64,000 nucleotides of DNA from Mimachlamys varia. Lineage: Eukaryota; Mollusca; Bivalvia; Pectinida; Pectinidae. Within the stretch, counting starts at the first letter, position 1. Every line of letters starts with the position of its first letter. The notes under the pieces are model-generated. The model had not been told where the DNA came from. It made no database searches and was given only the letters and a program-made list of their open reading frames with translations. Where the stretch lies: NCBI GenBank assembly GCA_947623455.1, contig OX392536.1, positions 6,877,282 through 6,941,281 on the forward strand, written 5' to 3'. Below, one piece after another: positions 36,300-46,629 of the stretch. Made by a program: the position numbers and the translations under genes.

Positions 36300-36660
36300 A
36301 TGTATAACCGATCCGGAGTCCAGAACGACGCACAATGCTTACGGCGGTCCTTGTTTTAAGGACAGGATGTTCGCGAGAGTCTAATTCAAACGTATAGTTA
36401 CGGTAGTATATTTCTTCTTTTACATGTTTGCTATTAATATTCCAACGCGAAAAAAGTTCCTGATGAATATTAATTAATCAAACACAATGCTATATTATCT
36501 AATCTGCATGGTATAATAATATATTTTATCATATTTATTGAACGATGCAGGGCTGTTCAGTAAATAAATAGAGGTAACACAACGAGTGGATGTTAGATAT
36601 TGTAACGAGTAAGTTAATTTCCTAAAGGTACAGAAGATCCGAGCTTAAGCGATTAATACT
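36300..36660. repeat. Segmental duplication, locus A part (pairs with 49085-49450)
   Basis: Matching strings are gatccggagtccagaacgac (here) and gatctggagtcccgaacgac (49100), and gatgcagggctgttcagtaa against gatgcagggctatttattac. The order and direction are the same. It is the left end of a duplicated block that continues with 39.2-41.8 kb against 49.6-51.35 kb. Confidence 0.7.
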
Positions 36661-36699
36661 AAAGCTATGTTTCACTTCATATAGATTTAAAATCAATTA

Positions 36700-37480
36700 G
36701 CCGTAGACTACTTGAGTGTACCAAATCGTATCGTATATTCCCGCCAAATGATGACGTCGAAAATAATCAGCAGGTGGCATTTAACCACGTGAATAACAAA
36801 TAATTCCGGTCAAAGGTCAATGTGTCATACAATCAAAACGCATCTTGATTTTAATCTACTAATGATTATCGGTTTTGTTCACACAACAGTTGTTCATAAT
36901 TGATGACCTGGGAGTTGAATAAATCTCACCTATTGAGGTAGAAATAGAAGTTACACATCGAGGGGTTGTTGGATATGGTATTCCTTTCATTTCAGTTAGT
37001 TAATTTTCAAAAGTTACTAAGTACCCAAGCTTAGTAAATTTATAAAAGTTACTAAGTACCCAAGCTTAGTAAATTTATAAAAGTTACTAAGTACCCAAGC
37101 TTAGTAACTTTTCAAAAGTTACTAAGTACCCAAGCTTTAGCGAGTCTCTTTTGTAATTTTTGACAATTAACTAACGAGAATTAAATGAATACATATACAG
37201 CCAACAACCATGAGTATTATGACCTGTGTCTACCACAATTCGAGCCGGAAACAGCAATATTTCATTTAATTAAATATCAGTGAACAATGGACAATATGAG
37301 GGTTAACACATCGAATTGTATTTCCCCGCTAATTGAGCAAGTAATATTGTTCTGGGCAAAGTTCACCATGTCAGTCAATCAAAATGCATTTAAGGTTTAA
37401 TTGACATATGGTATAAACAGTTGTTATGGTTATTCGATAGAGCTGAATAACCCGCCTATTGTAGTAAAAGATATGTAAAT
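36700..37480. repeat. Diverged internal duplication and a 40-bp tandem array
   Basis: Segments 36720-36900 and 37300-37440 share cccgc, ggtcaa/gttcaccatg, caatcaaaa and gcat wording in the same order, suggesting an old tandem duplication. Between them (37010-37140) a unit of about 39 bp, aagttactaagtacccaagc plus ttagtaaatttat, is repeated four times. Confidence 0.6.
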
Positions 37481-37488
37481 CCGTTATT

Positions 37489-37592
37489 TTACCTTCGGTA
37501 TAATGACGTCACAGTACTTGTACATGTAGTTCTCTCGCCGGGAAAGTTTCCAACAATGTTCTGACAACAGTACACGGCATTTCCATTGTTTT
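37489..37592 (-). CDS. Candidate terminal exon of gene B (cysteine-bearing)
   Basis: The acceptor attcgtttacag precedes 37592. In phase 1 the frame runs 34 residues to a TAA at 37489-37491, reading NNGNAVYCCQNIVGNFPGE and then RTTCTSTVTSLYRR. There are three cysteines, and it ends on a dibasic pair. With the cysteine of the exon at 38682-38753 the spacing would be C-x12-CC-x13-C. It is joined to that exon only by phase and order; no transcript is available. I do not recognise the sequence. Confidence 0.5.
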
Positions 37593-37609
37593 CTGTAAAC
37601 GAATATGCC

Positions 37610-38160
37610 GATTAATAACAGGAAGTATAACATGTATCTGAAAATATAGACAGCACATCCAAATGAATTACGGACTAATAATATACTTGTAAACGGGTTC
37701 TCAGTTATTCAAATGTATATCGTAAGTCTAACCCGAATTTCCATTCACTAGTGTGTTACATTGTTATTCAATTGCAAAATAATTTGACTTATTCGGTTCT
37801 CTCTTTGAGGATTTGGCAATCTTTGCAGCTTCACTTTAAGTTAGCTATTGTTTTGCATTGCATAACGATTGTTAAACATATTACAATGTAATAAATACCT
37901 TTTTTTCAGAATTTATTTATTGAAAACAATTAGTTTTACAAAAAATATTGTCTTTCGAATAAATGAATCGTATGCATATGTGGGTAATACAAAACAAACG
38001 TAATATTTCACAATATGACCATGAAGTCCGCATCATGAGTAGTATGATTAGGTCAAAATGATACAAATGAATCAAACTCTAAACTATTCCAGAAAAAATT
38101 AAGTAAACATCTGAAAAATGCACGTGTACATAAAACGTCATGTTGTCTATCGAATTAGAA
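37610..38160. other. Gene-free stretch (probable intron of gene B)
   Basis: No exon or recognisable repeat is seen between the candidate exons, apart from AT-rich runs. Confidence 0.45.
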
Positions 38161-38164
38161 AAAA

Positions 38165-38400
38165 AAAAATCATAGAATACCAAAGCGTCAACAAAACCAT
38201 AATCCGAACTCAAAATCGATTAAACTAGGGGGAAAATAGGAACAAAGGAAAGATTTATATGGAGACCCTTGTAAAAGCACAAGAGAATAAGACCAGGTGT
38301 TCCGGAAGAGTAAGCGTCTTCTGCTTCATCGATGACACCCGCCATGTAAATCTTGGTCATATCCAAGTAAGCATCAATTCTCAAAATGAGAACCAGATAT
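38165..38400 (-). mobile_element. Retroelement 3'-end relic
   Basis: This is a well-preserved minus copy with accaaagcgtcaacaaaacc, agagaataagaccaggtgtt, ccggaagagtaagcgtcttc and the gacacccgccatgtaaat core. It lies in a presumed intron of gene B. Confidence 0.85.
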
Positions 38401-38681
38401 TAAAAACATTTTGTATTTTTTAAATAACATCCAATGACGCAAGAAAGGTACACTGTATCTACAATTTCCCTAGTTATTTTTACATATCAATACATATTAA
38501 GTCTCATGCAAGGACGTTCACAGAGTGCACTAACTAAAGAAAAATAATCTGTCTGGTTTGGTTGAACCTAGGCGTACTACCTTTATCTGCATATTGGTAA
38601 TGCGTTTCTCTTTTATACTTAATATGTATCTAAGAATTATGTTATTGAATGTCCTACCGTGATTACAAGTTCAGTATTTAC

Positions 38682-38753
38682 CAAATACGGGCTGGCAATG
38701 AGGTGTACCAAAGGAGACACTATCGTGCGGTCTTTCCCAAACGTCTTGTTCAT
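38682..38753 (-). CDS. Candidate internal exon of gene B (72 bases, phase 1-1)
   Basis: The acceptor gaatgatttcag precedes 38753 and the donor G|gtaaatac follows 38682. In phase 1 it reads DEQDVWERPHDSVSFGTPHC and then QPVF with no stop. The length and phase are the same as exon 3 of A1, and it starts with an acidic residue run as those exons do. There is one cysteine. The call rests on splice sites and phase only. Confidence 0.5.
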
Positions 38754-38799
38754 CTGAAATCATTCATAAACGGATATCTCAATAGATTATTTCACTTAC

Positions 38800-39155
38800 A
38801 CATTTAAACGATCCAGTCTTTAAGTCATTAAACGTGCTTTTTAAAGAATATGCTATTTAAGTAAATAAATAAAAGCTTAAAAACGATCACACAAAACCCA
38901 AAATTAAACAAAATTAAAACAGAAACAAAAAAGTCAAAAGCCGATTTGTACATAAGTTAAAATATTAGAGTCAATATTAATGTTTATTTACTTAAAAGAT
39001 GATACGCTTTATACGTTAAGACCTATATAATATGTGTAGCCCCTGAAAACAGCCACTTTAAAACGTTTATCTTTTAAGGGGGATTTATCATAGGTTGAGA
39101 GCAATGGTGAGAATTTTCTATTCCAAAAAAGGTCGACGATGATACAAATACTAGA
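38800..39155. other. Gene-free stretch
   Basis: AT-rich, with no supported feature. Confidence 0.45.
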
Positions 39156-39159
39156 TTGT

Positions 39160-40650
39160 GAGCTATTTTGGAAACACAGCAACAGCTTGGATTAAGATAT
39201 TGTACGAATAATCGAAATCCAGGTTGTAGAGTTTGGAGAAATTTTTTCCAACAGACTGTTGGCGTTCAATTTGGAACAATCTCTGCCACACTCTTGGCTT
39301 AACTGTGTTTTTTCAATACGAAGCTGAATTTGTCGAGGAGCTTATCAAAACAGGTAACAAATTCACTTTCAGGTGAATCTACGATGCGTTAAACAATAAG
39401 ACGTTTGCTGACCTAGTCGATCGTATCCCTTTGATCTCCGATTGTGTACTTCACCATCCTGTTTACATGTCGTAGTGGATTCGTTTCTCTAGGGCTTACT
39501 CTGAATACCGTGATTTTGTGATATAAAGATGACGTAACACACACATGTGCTGCACCTTTTAATTTTAGTAATAGAAGTCAGCTGCTGACGACCAAACTAA
39601 TACAACAGAGATTGGTCACCATCTTTGTTTTTATGAGAATTATTTGGTTCTTTGCGTGATGTGAAGTGAATGCTATCGCCAAATCATGTTACTACCAGAT
39701 CAGGAACATCGGCTGTATACGGCAGTTTATAACTGCCGATGCATGCAAGATTTTGGTTCATTCACTTGTTACCTCACGGCTGGACTATGGAAATGCCCTT
39801 CTCTGTGGTATATCTGACAAATTGACAAGTCGCCTACAGAAGGTCCAGAACACGGCAACACGTCTCGTTTCTCGGGTTAGAAAGAGCGAACACATCTCTC
39901 CTGTTCTGTATTCATTGCACTGGCTACCTGTGCAATACAGGTCACAATACAAAATCTTGGTATACACATACAAGGCACTTGATGGAACAGCTCCCCAGTA
40001 CATACGGGAGCTAGTTACCCTGTATCAGCCATCAAGATCACTGAGGTCGAAGACAGAATCATTGTTGTGTGTCCCAAAATCTCGTACTGTGACCTATGGA
40101 AACCGGTGTTTTGGGAAAGTTTCGGCCATGCTGTGGAATAGATTACCATCCGCTATCCGAAAAACAAATACTTCTGAAGACGTACCTTTTCACGTCTGCA
40201 TATTAGGGACAACTTAGACGTCATGTATATACTGACATTTGTTTATCTACAGTAGATGTAGTTCGTATGTATATGCATTTTGTTTATATTGTCACATTAG
40301 CTTAGATTGTAATAACTTCTTTATTTATGCAGTGTAAGTATCAAATTATTATCTACATGTTGTGAAGCGCTTTAGAGTAATTTTACAAATTATATAGAGC
40401 GCTATATAAATGTTGTATATTATTATTATTATTATTATGTGAAAATGGACGTTTTCGAGTATACTTATTACAATGATTACTTAACGATGATGACTCGGTT
40501 CCTATTTTGCGGAATTGTACAAGGATCTCCATGTAATTGTTTCCTTTGTTCACATTTAACCCCTAGTGAAATGTGAAATCGTCTTTGAGTCCGAATTATT
40601 GTTTTTGTTGACGGTTCGGTTTTCTCCGGTTATTATTTGTTTGTTTTGTA
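39160..40650 (+). pseudogene. Reverse transcriptase relic interrupted by an L2 LINE
   Basis: The readable blocks are VEFGEIFSN-like (39225-39260), YEAEFVEELIKTGN (about 39320-39360) and KTFADLVDR, then PVYMS and FSRAYSEYRDFV (about 39460-39520), with stops and shifts throughout. The LINE 39666-40436 splits it just before the 3' region, which resumes at 40437. The same relic, without the LINE, precedes gene-like sequence at 49570-50155. Confidence 0.8.
39666..40436 (+). mobile_element. 5'-truncated L2-type LINE with target duplication
   Basis: The open frame 39666-40217 (183 codons, no ATG at its 5' end) reads ITADACKILVHSLVTSRLDY, RLQKVQNTATRLVSRV, HISPVLYSLHWLPV and YKALDGTAPQYI. These are typical C-terminal reverse transcriptase sequence of L2/CR1-group elements. 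The 3' end has aagcgctttagagt, gagcgctatataaat and an (ATT)n tail at 40421-40436. A 7-bp target duplication ATGTGAA lies at 39659-39665 and 40437-40443. The intact frame and perfect target duplication mark a young insertion. Confidence 0.9.
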
Positions 40651-40935
40651 GAAAATAAAAGCTACATCTATGAAGTTACCGTATGATTGTCAGATTACAC
40701 TTTTTTTAAATTTTGTTTTTAATCATATGACGTGATGTTAATTCTTCATATATTTTGAAAGAAAAGCTTAATAATTGTTGTTTGAACATACGTTTTATAT
40801 ATCAAGGGGAAAATGTAGAGAGTGTTAAATTTACTTCTATTAAAATTGGATTAACAACTATCCCTCCTTCATGGAAATCATAGAGTTTCGTCTTTATTTG
40901 TGGATTATAATATCATATTTACGCTATAACCAACT
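40650..40935. repeat. Segmental duplication block next to the RT relic
   Basis: It starts aaataaaagctacatctatg and matches 50158 (aaatacaagctacatctttg); later ttcatggaaatcatagagtt matches 50208-50230. It is therefore part of the 36.3-41.8 kb against 49.1-51.4 kb duplication. No coding content. Confidence 0.65.
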
Positions 40936-40939
40936 ATAT

Positions 40940-41520
40940 GACCATTACCAACAGAAATGATTTTCATAAATGTATGAAAGCAATGGTTTTCGAGACGTAG
41001 CACGTATTTACTTGACGTCATAGATCAAGCTTGTTCAATGAGAGACTTGTCGTTCCGCTTCGAATAACGTGGATAATGCTCCTGTGTCAAACGCTCAAAT
41101 GACTTATTACACCTGGTCTTATTCTCTTGTACTTTTGCAGGGGTCTCCATGTAAATCTTTCCTTTGTTCAATTTTGCCCCTGGTTTATTCGATTTTGAGT
41201 TTGGATTATGATTATGTTGACGCTTCGGTATTCTCTTATTTTATTTAAATGACGGCGCATAAACAAACGCATCTACACTTTAATAAACTAGTTATTTGAA
41301 AAAAAATGAAATAAAGCAATTGTTTTCTAGTAAAAATGTAAATATATGGATTGAAAGGCATTTTTTAACTTTCAAGTGCTATGAAAGGTCAGCGTTTACA
41401 TCCATATTTAGCATGAAGCCCTAGCGGGCTTCATTCAATATGGATGTAACGGCTGACCTTTCATAGCATTAAGGAAGTTTAAAAATTGACTTTCAATCCT
41501 TATATAATATTTAATATAAA
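40940..41520. mobile_element. Hairpin-bearing repeat, copy 1
   Basis: The first part (40960-41100) has ttctcgagacgtagcacgt-type sequence and atcaagcttgttcaatgaga, and matches 58850-58990. The last part (41378-41500) is a hairpin with arms of about 55 bp around gccctagcgggc. A retroelement scrap (41105-41245) sits inside this copy and not in the one at 58820-59240. No coding capacity. Confidence 0.75.
41105..41245 (+). mobile_element. Retroelement 3'-end relic inside the hairpin repeat
   Basis: It carries acctggtcttattctcttgt, ggggtctccatgtaaatctt and tgttgacgcttcggtattct. The second copy of the host repeat (58820-59240) lacks it. Confidence 0.8.
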
Positions 41521-41590
41521 TGTTGTATATTTGTATTACCATTATAACACTGTGACTGATCTATTCAAATGTGTTTTAAGTTTGTTATAC

Positions 41591-41722
41591 CTTTGAATTC
41601 TCTAGCCTTGTTCTTGTGATATCGGCCAAAAAAGTCCAGAGATCCGAGATTGGGGGAATTGCTACGTCGTTTTATTGATGATATCAAGTCCTTCTTCACA
41701 GCTACGTCATCATCCGCACTCT
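41591..41722 (-). CDS. Candidate exon of gene B (44 residues, dibasic)
   Basis: The acceptor tggtttctag precedes 41722 and the donor AAAG|gtataac follows 41591; both junctions are phase 1. It reads ESADDDVAVKKDLISSIKRR, SNSPNLGSLDFFGRYHKN and then KAREFK. The acidic start (SADDDV) and basic cleavage-like KRR resemble exons 2 and 4 of A1/A2. Two homologous but broken copies lie at 51190-51249 and 50320-50389, which shows that this unit has been duplicated. It could encode a secreted peptide precursor segment; this is inference. Confidence 0.58.
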
Positions 41723-41834
41723 CTAGAAACCATTCAAGAAGAAATGCATGCATTTTGTTTCGAAATATTCAAGAAATCAATCTACTACGGTTGATGCACG
41801 TGTGTGACACGTTTTAACATTATATTGATAATGG

Positions 41835-42875
41835 ACAAGATTATTAAATAAAGCAATGAAATCTATTAACTTAAGCAACCCAAACAAGAATATTTTCTTT
41901 TGGTTAAGAGACTTAAAACTAACAGCAAATCAAACTCATTTAAACAAGTTAATCATTTTATTGTCATTATGGTGGCAAATGCTATTTTTTAAAAATGAAA
42001 TTAATTGTTAAAGATAAAAATAAAATAGTCGGGACCCAGATCTCAGTTAAATTTATCCCACTTGGCACACATCTTTGATTGAACGTTTAAAACGAATTGG
42101 ATTATGGTAAGGGCGTTGAGCAACGTTGTGTCAACGTACCAACTAGCGTTGATACTCAACCAAACTTGTTGGCGCTCAAGGCTTACAATTTTACTAATTA
42201 GTAATAGCAGTCTGCACTGGACGCCGAAGAGAGAGCATTTACTTATAATTTCTTATCAAAACCATGTTTGAACAAATTGTTAATGTATAAACCTAACATT
42301 TACACCTCTCCCTTCTTTGAGCTTAGTATACTCTGACTGCGAATATATTAGTGTATACGCAATGACAAAAGGCTCGGCGGATAGATATTTGCTCAAATAT
42401 GGCGTCGTTCACGCTTCAGAACAATAACTATTCACCGACGGCCGTTGTTTGGTTCCTTCAAGATTTTGAAAAATGGAACATAATAATTATATAGAATACA
42501 TTTCGTCTGATAATACAATAATGGTTTGTTTCAAACTTTTGATTTTGACGGTAACGTAAACATGGCGGCGCCCTGCAGTTGTGGCGTCCAACGTCGGACC
42601 GCGTCACAACCAGATCACTGTGTCAAGGCGTAAACATAACGACCATTATAAATAAAACAACACATTCGAAGTGCTAGAAATATTATTTAATACCAAATTT
42701 ACAAATGATGTAATGAAGAAAAATAGTATTGTTCACTGTGTATTTTCTATTTTTGCCAATATATTGATGAAGATTCGGTGGGACTATATTATCTTAGCAA
42801 CAACGGTCATCGTAGTTATCATCCTAGCAACCCACTTCGAATGTCTTTCGTCGCAAGACATTTGAAAATCAAAAA
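41835..42875. other. Gene-free stretch
   Basis: No signal-peptide exon for the locus A copy is found where the locus B arrangement would place it (about 41900). A short GC-richer patch at 42350-42620 includes an ATG in good context (aacatggcggcg) with 22 codons only. I cannot support a gene. Confidence 0.45.
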
Positions 42876-42879
42876 AAGA

Positions 42880-42975
42880 TTCACACGGAAACTCTCGTAA
42901 AAGCACAAGATAAGAAGTCCAGATGTTCCGGAATAGTAAGCGTCTTCTGCCTCATCGACAACACCCGTCATGTAA
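42880..42975 (-). mobile_element. Retroelement 3'-end relic
   Basis: It has cacaagataagaagtccaga, tgttccggaatagtaagcgt and ttctgcctcatcgacaac. It directly abuts the minisatellite at 43019. Confidence 0.75.
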
Positions 42976-43018
42976 TGTATTCGTTAACTGTACGAAGTGT
43001 GTAAACTAAATGATACTC

Positions 43019-44320
43019 TCAAATACTCCTAGCGTGAAAATATCAATAAGTAATAGTTCTAGCGTGAAAATATCAATAAATAATAGTCCTAGCGTGAAAA
43101 TATCAATACGCAATAGTCCTAGCGTGCAAATATCAATAAACAATAGTCCCAGCGTGAAAATATCAATAAATAAAAGTCCTAGCGTGAACATATCAATAAA
43201 CAATAGTCCTACCGTGAAAATATAAATAAATAATAGTCCTAGCGTGAAAATAAAAAAAAATGGCCAAACGTGAAAATATCAATAAATAATCGTTCAGCGT
43301 GAAAATATCAATAAATAATAGTCCTAGCGTGAAACTATCAATAAATAATAGTCCTAGCATGAAACTATCAATAAATAATAGTCCTGGCGTAAATTATCAA
43401 TGAATGATGGCGCAAGCGTGAAAATATCAATAGATAATAGTCCTACCGTAGAAATATCAATACATAATAATCTTGGCCTGAAATATCAATAAATAATAGT
43501 TCTAGCGTGAAAATATAAATAAATAATAGTCCTAGCGTGAAAATAAAAAAAAAATGGCCAAACGTGAAAATATCAATAAATAATCGTTCAGCGTGAAAAT
43601 ATCAATAAATAATAGTTCTAGCGTGAAACTATCAATAAATAATAGTCCTAGCATGAAACTATCAATAAATAATAGTCCTTGCGTAAATTATCAATGAATA
43701 ATGGCGCAAGCGTGAAAATATCAATAGATAATAGTCCTACCGTAGAAATATCAATACATAATAATCTTGGCCTGAAATATCAATAAATATTAGTTCTAGC
43801 GTGAAGATATCAATAAATAATAATCCTAGCGTAGAAATATCAATTAATAACAGTCTTAGCGTGAAAATATCAATATATAATGGTCCCAGCGTAAAAAATA
43901 TCAATAAATAAAAGTCCTAGCGTGAAAATATCAATAAATGATAGTCCTAAAGTGAAATATCAATAAATAATTATTCCAGCGTAAAAATAGCAATAAATAA
44001 TAGTCCTAGCGTGAATATATCAATAAATAATAGTCGTAGCGTAAAAATATTAATAAATAATAGTCCTAGATTGAGAATATCAATAAACAATAGTTCCAGC
44101 GTGAAAAATATCAATAAATAAAATTCCTAGCGTGAAAATATCAATAAACAATAGTTCTAGCGAAAAAAATATTAATAAATAATAGTCCTAGCATGAAAAT
44201 ATCATTAAATAATAGTCCTAGCGTGAAAATATATATAAATAATAGTCCGCGCGTGAAAATATCAATGAATTAAAGTCCTAGCGTGAAAATATCAATAAAT
44301 AATGGTCCCAGCGTGAAATG
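43019..44320 (+). repeat. Minisatellite, 30-bp unit, with higher-order structure
   Basis: About 44 units of consensus tcctagcgtgaaaatatcaa plus taaataatag run for 1.3 kb with no spacers. A block of about ten units containing the marker tggccaaacg (43261 and 43555) is repeated with a 294-bp offset, a higher-order repeat. Because 30 is a multiple of three, a meaningless open frame runs through the first units. Confidence 0.97.
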
Positions 44321-44629
44321 ATGTCATGACATTTTTTTTTACAATAAAAACATGAAACGAAACGAGTTAATAATAATAATTAACATAATTATATTGAGAC
44401 ACCTTCATGTAAGAGAACATATATACTTACATATATAGAACGTTTATGCCGATGAAATCAAATTGATACAAGAACCTCAATTTTCAAAAAAAGGAAGAAA
44501 ATAAATTCAATCGCTTCAAATGTTCCTTGCAGCATGCCTATATATTTTTATCGTTTTATCTTTATAAATGATATTTATCAACACTACTCAGTCCTTAATG
44601 GTGTAAAAACTTGTTATAAATATACAATA

Positions 44630-45092
44630 TTTGATATAGCGCCCTATTTAGCTAACATAAGCCACTCTAAAGCGCTTTACAGTACATAGATATACAATTC
44701 TTATACAATCAATACATACAGTTCTATCATATACAATTCTGAGGAGTTCGCAGGAGCTGCCTTATCGGGCGCTAACTACTTGTCCTATACCACCTGGCTA
44801 ATATCTCCATATGTGTGTGTGGATGTTTGCGTGTGCGCTGGAGATGAATTGTGTTCTGTTTGTAGTGGGACCGCGTTTCCAACGGCATCTTTTATAGTGC
44901 CACCACACTTGAATGCTACATCACAGATACTGCAACATCCACCCCAGACCATTTTATACTCCACCTGGGTTGTTGGAGTTGTGTGGGCAGGAGAAAAACA
45001 CTTTCTCTGAATGTTCCATGCGTATGACGATAACGGGGATCGAACCCCGGCCGCCTGCATGGAAGGCCGGAGTGTTAACCACTCAACCAATA
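44630..45092 (-). mobile_element. tRNA-derived SINE with an L2-like tail
   Basis: On the minus strand the head from 45092 has an A-box-like tggttgagtggttaac and a perfect B box ggttcgatccc (45037-45047). The 3' end has aagcgctttagagtggctta and agggcgctatatcaaat, resembling the 3' end of the LINE at 39666-40436 (aagcgctttagagt, agcgctatataaat). Sharing a tail with a partner LINE is a known way for SINEs to be copied. It lacks full tRNA folding, so it is not a working tRNA gene. Confidence 0.8.
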
Positions 45093-45344
45093 TATGATGT
45101 CTATGTTTTGGTCCTTTAGCCAATTATATCACAATGTCTTCATTTCGTATTTGATGGGATCATTTAAAAAGACTGATATAACATCTAGAAATATTACTTT
45201 TTTAATGATGCTTCCTGACGATTTGTTGTTACCAAACTTTTCAATAGTTATTTTAGTAACACACTCTAAACATGTTTACGTGCGTATGATTTATGTTAAA
45301 TAAGGATCAATCAACCAGAAAATAGAAATGCTTGGTCAGGACAA

Positions 45345-45465
45345 GAGATACGTCTTTTACAAGGGTCGCCATGTAAATCTTATCTTTGCTCATATTTTCG
45401 CTCAGGTTTAATCGATTTTGAGTTCGGATTATGATTTTGTTAACGCTTTGGTATTCTCTAATTTA
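45345..45465 (+). mobile_element. Retroelement 3'-end relic
   Basis: It carries cttttacaagggtcgccatg, tcatattttcgctcaggttt and gagttcggattatgattttg. Confidence 0.7.
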
Positions 45466-45689
45466 TTTCCAATGCAACTAGCAACTAAAAGTAGTTCATA
45501 AATGATGTACTTAATTGCGACATGCAGTATGTAAATGAATAAACAAACAATGTTTACGATTTAGAGTCATCTTCAGGTTATCAACTACACAAGACTGATT
45601 AAGAATATCTTCTTAATATTTATCAACATGTTTTAAATCATAACAAAAGACATTGGTTTACCATTTTGTAATTTACTTGACACAGTATA

Positions 45690-45990
45690 AACTTGACACA
45701 GATTCAAAATCGATAAAATAGGGATACTATATAGGAAGGAATTATTTAAACGGATATCCTTTGAAACATACAAGGGAAAAATACCAGATGTTCTGAAAGA
45801 GACAGCGTCTTGTGTTCCGTCGACGACAACCGCTATGGACATCTTGGACACATCCAAGTAAACGTCATGTCCTCAGAGAGAAAACCGTACCGTCATACTC
45901 ATCCACAACAAATCAAACATTAAAACGTCAATCTTCATATCATACAGATACATACTATCTCATTGAGACCAAAATGGCGACCATAATTTT
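45690..45990 (-). mobile_element. Retroelement 3'-end relic, inverted partner
   Basis: Minus-strand copy with acatacaagggaaaaatacc, agagacagcgtcttgtgttc and atatcatacagatac, ending with tgagaccaaaatggcgacca. It faces the plus copy 225 bp to its left. Confidence 0.75.
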
Positions 45991-46629
45991 GCCTTATCAA
46001 CATGCATCTCTCGAATATTTATAATTTATCATATTTCGCTTTTTATCATTTAGCTCACAATTCCCCACATGTTTCCAATTTGAGTATGACGGCCATATGG
46101 CTACATTTAAGGTGCAAGACCCACCACCCCCACACTCCCCCCAAAAAGTTTATCAAACTGTTTTGGTATAAATATACCACTTTTCAAAGACATTTAATAC
46201 ATCTTTATCGTCTCTCATGTTCCAATGTTTTGTCCAAGTCTAGTAAAAATTCGAGAACATTGAGCTCGAATCACAGACCAAATGTTACTGATTGTCTGTA
46301 TGAGTAAGCGTAAGACGCCTTTAATTGGGTATTAGCCCCCAGTGACATCACATCACTACTCTTTAGCTCCCCACTATCTCTGAAAAACTAGCACAAACAA
46401 ACCGTAACTCCAAAACACACACTCTCTCGACACATATGACACTCATACCGCATATTCCTTTTTTCAAATCCAACCAACTTTTACCCAAAATATCATATAA
46501 AATATGCATCAGAAAAAAAGCTTCCTTGGTTTTTGACCTCAGTAGGTATTTATGTAAACTGAACCTCTCGACAAATTCCATGTTACTCTGATCAAGGTTC
46601 CTAATTTTATCCCACAATTCCTATATAAA

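Noticed and set aside
42561..42630. ATGGCGGCG start in good context
   Set aside because: Only 22 codons before a stop, with no donor site at a sensible place.
43010..43225. Open frame with a repeated SPSVKISINN pattern
   Set aside because: It is a by-product of a 30-bp minisatellite unit; the frame breaks as soon as a unit changes length.
43019..44320. CRISPR-like array of 30-bp repeats
   Set aside because: Units are directly abutting with no spacers, and the DNA is animal.
45020..45092. Functional tRNA gene
   Set aside because: A and B boxes are present, but the acceptor stem is absent and a SINE body follows.
44785..45123. 112-codon minus-strand frame
   Set aside because: It lies entirely in the SINE and has no domain.
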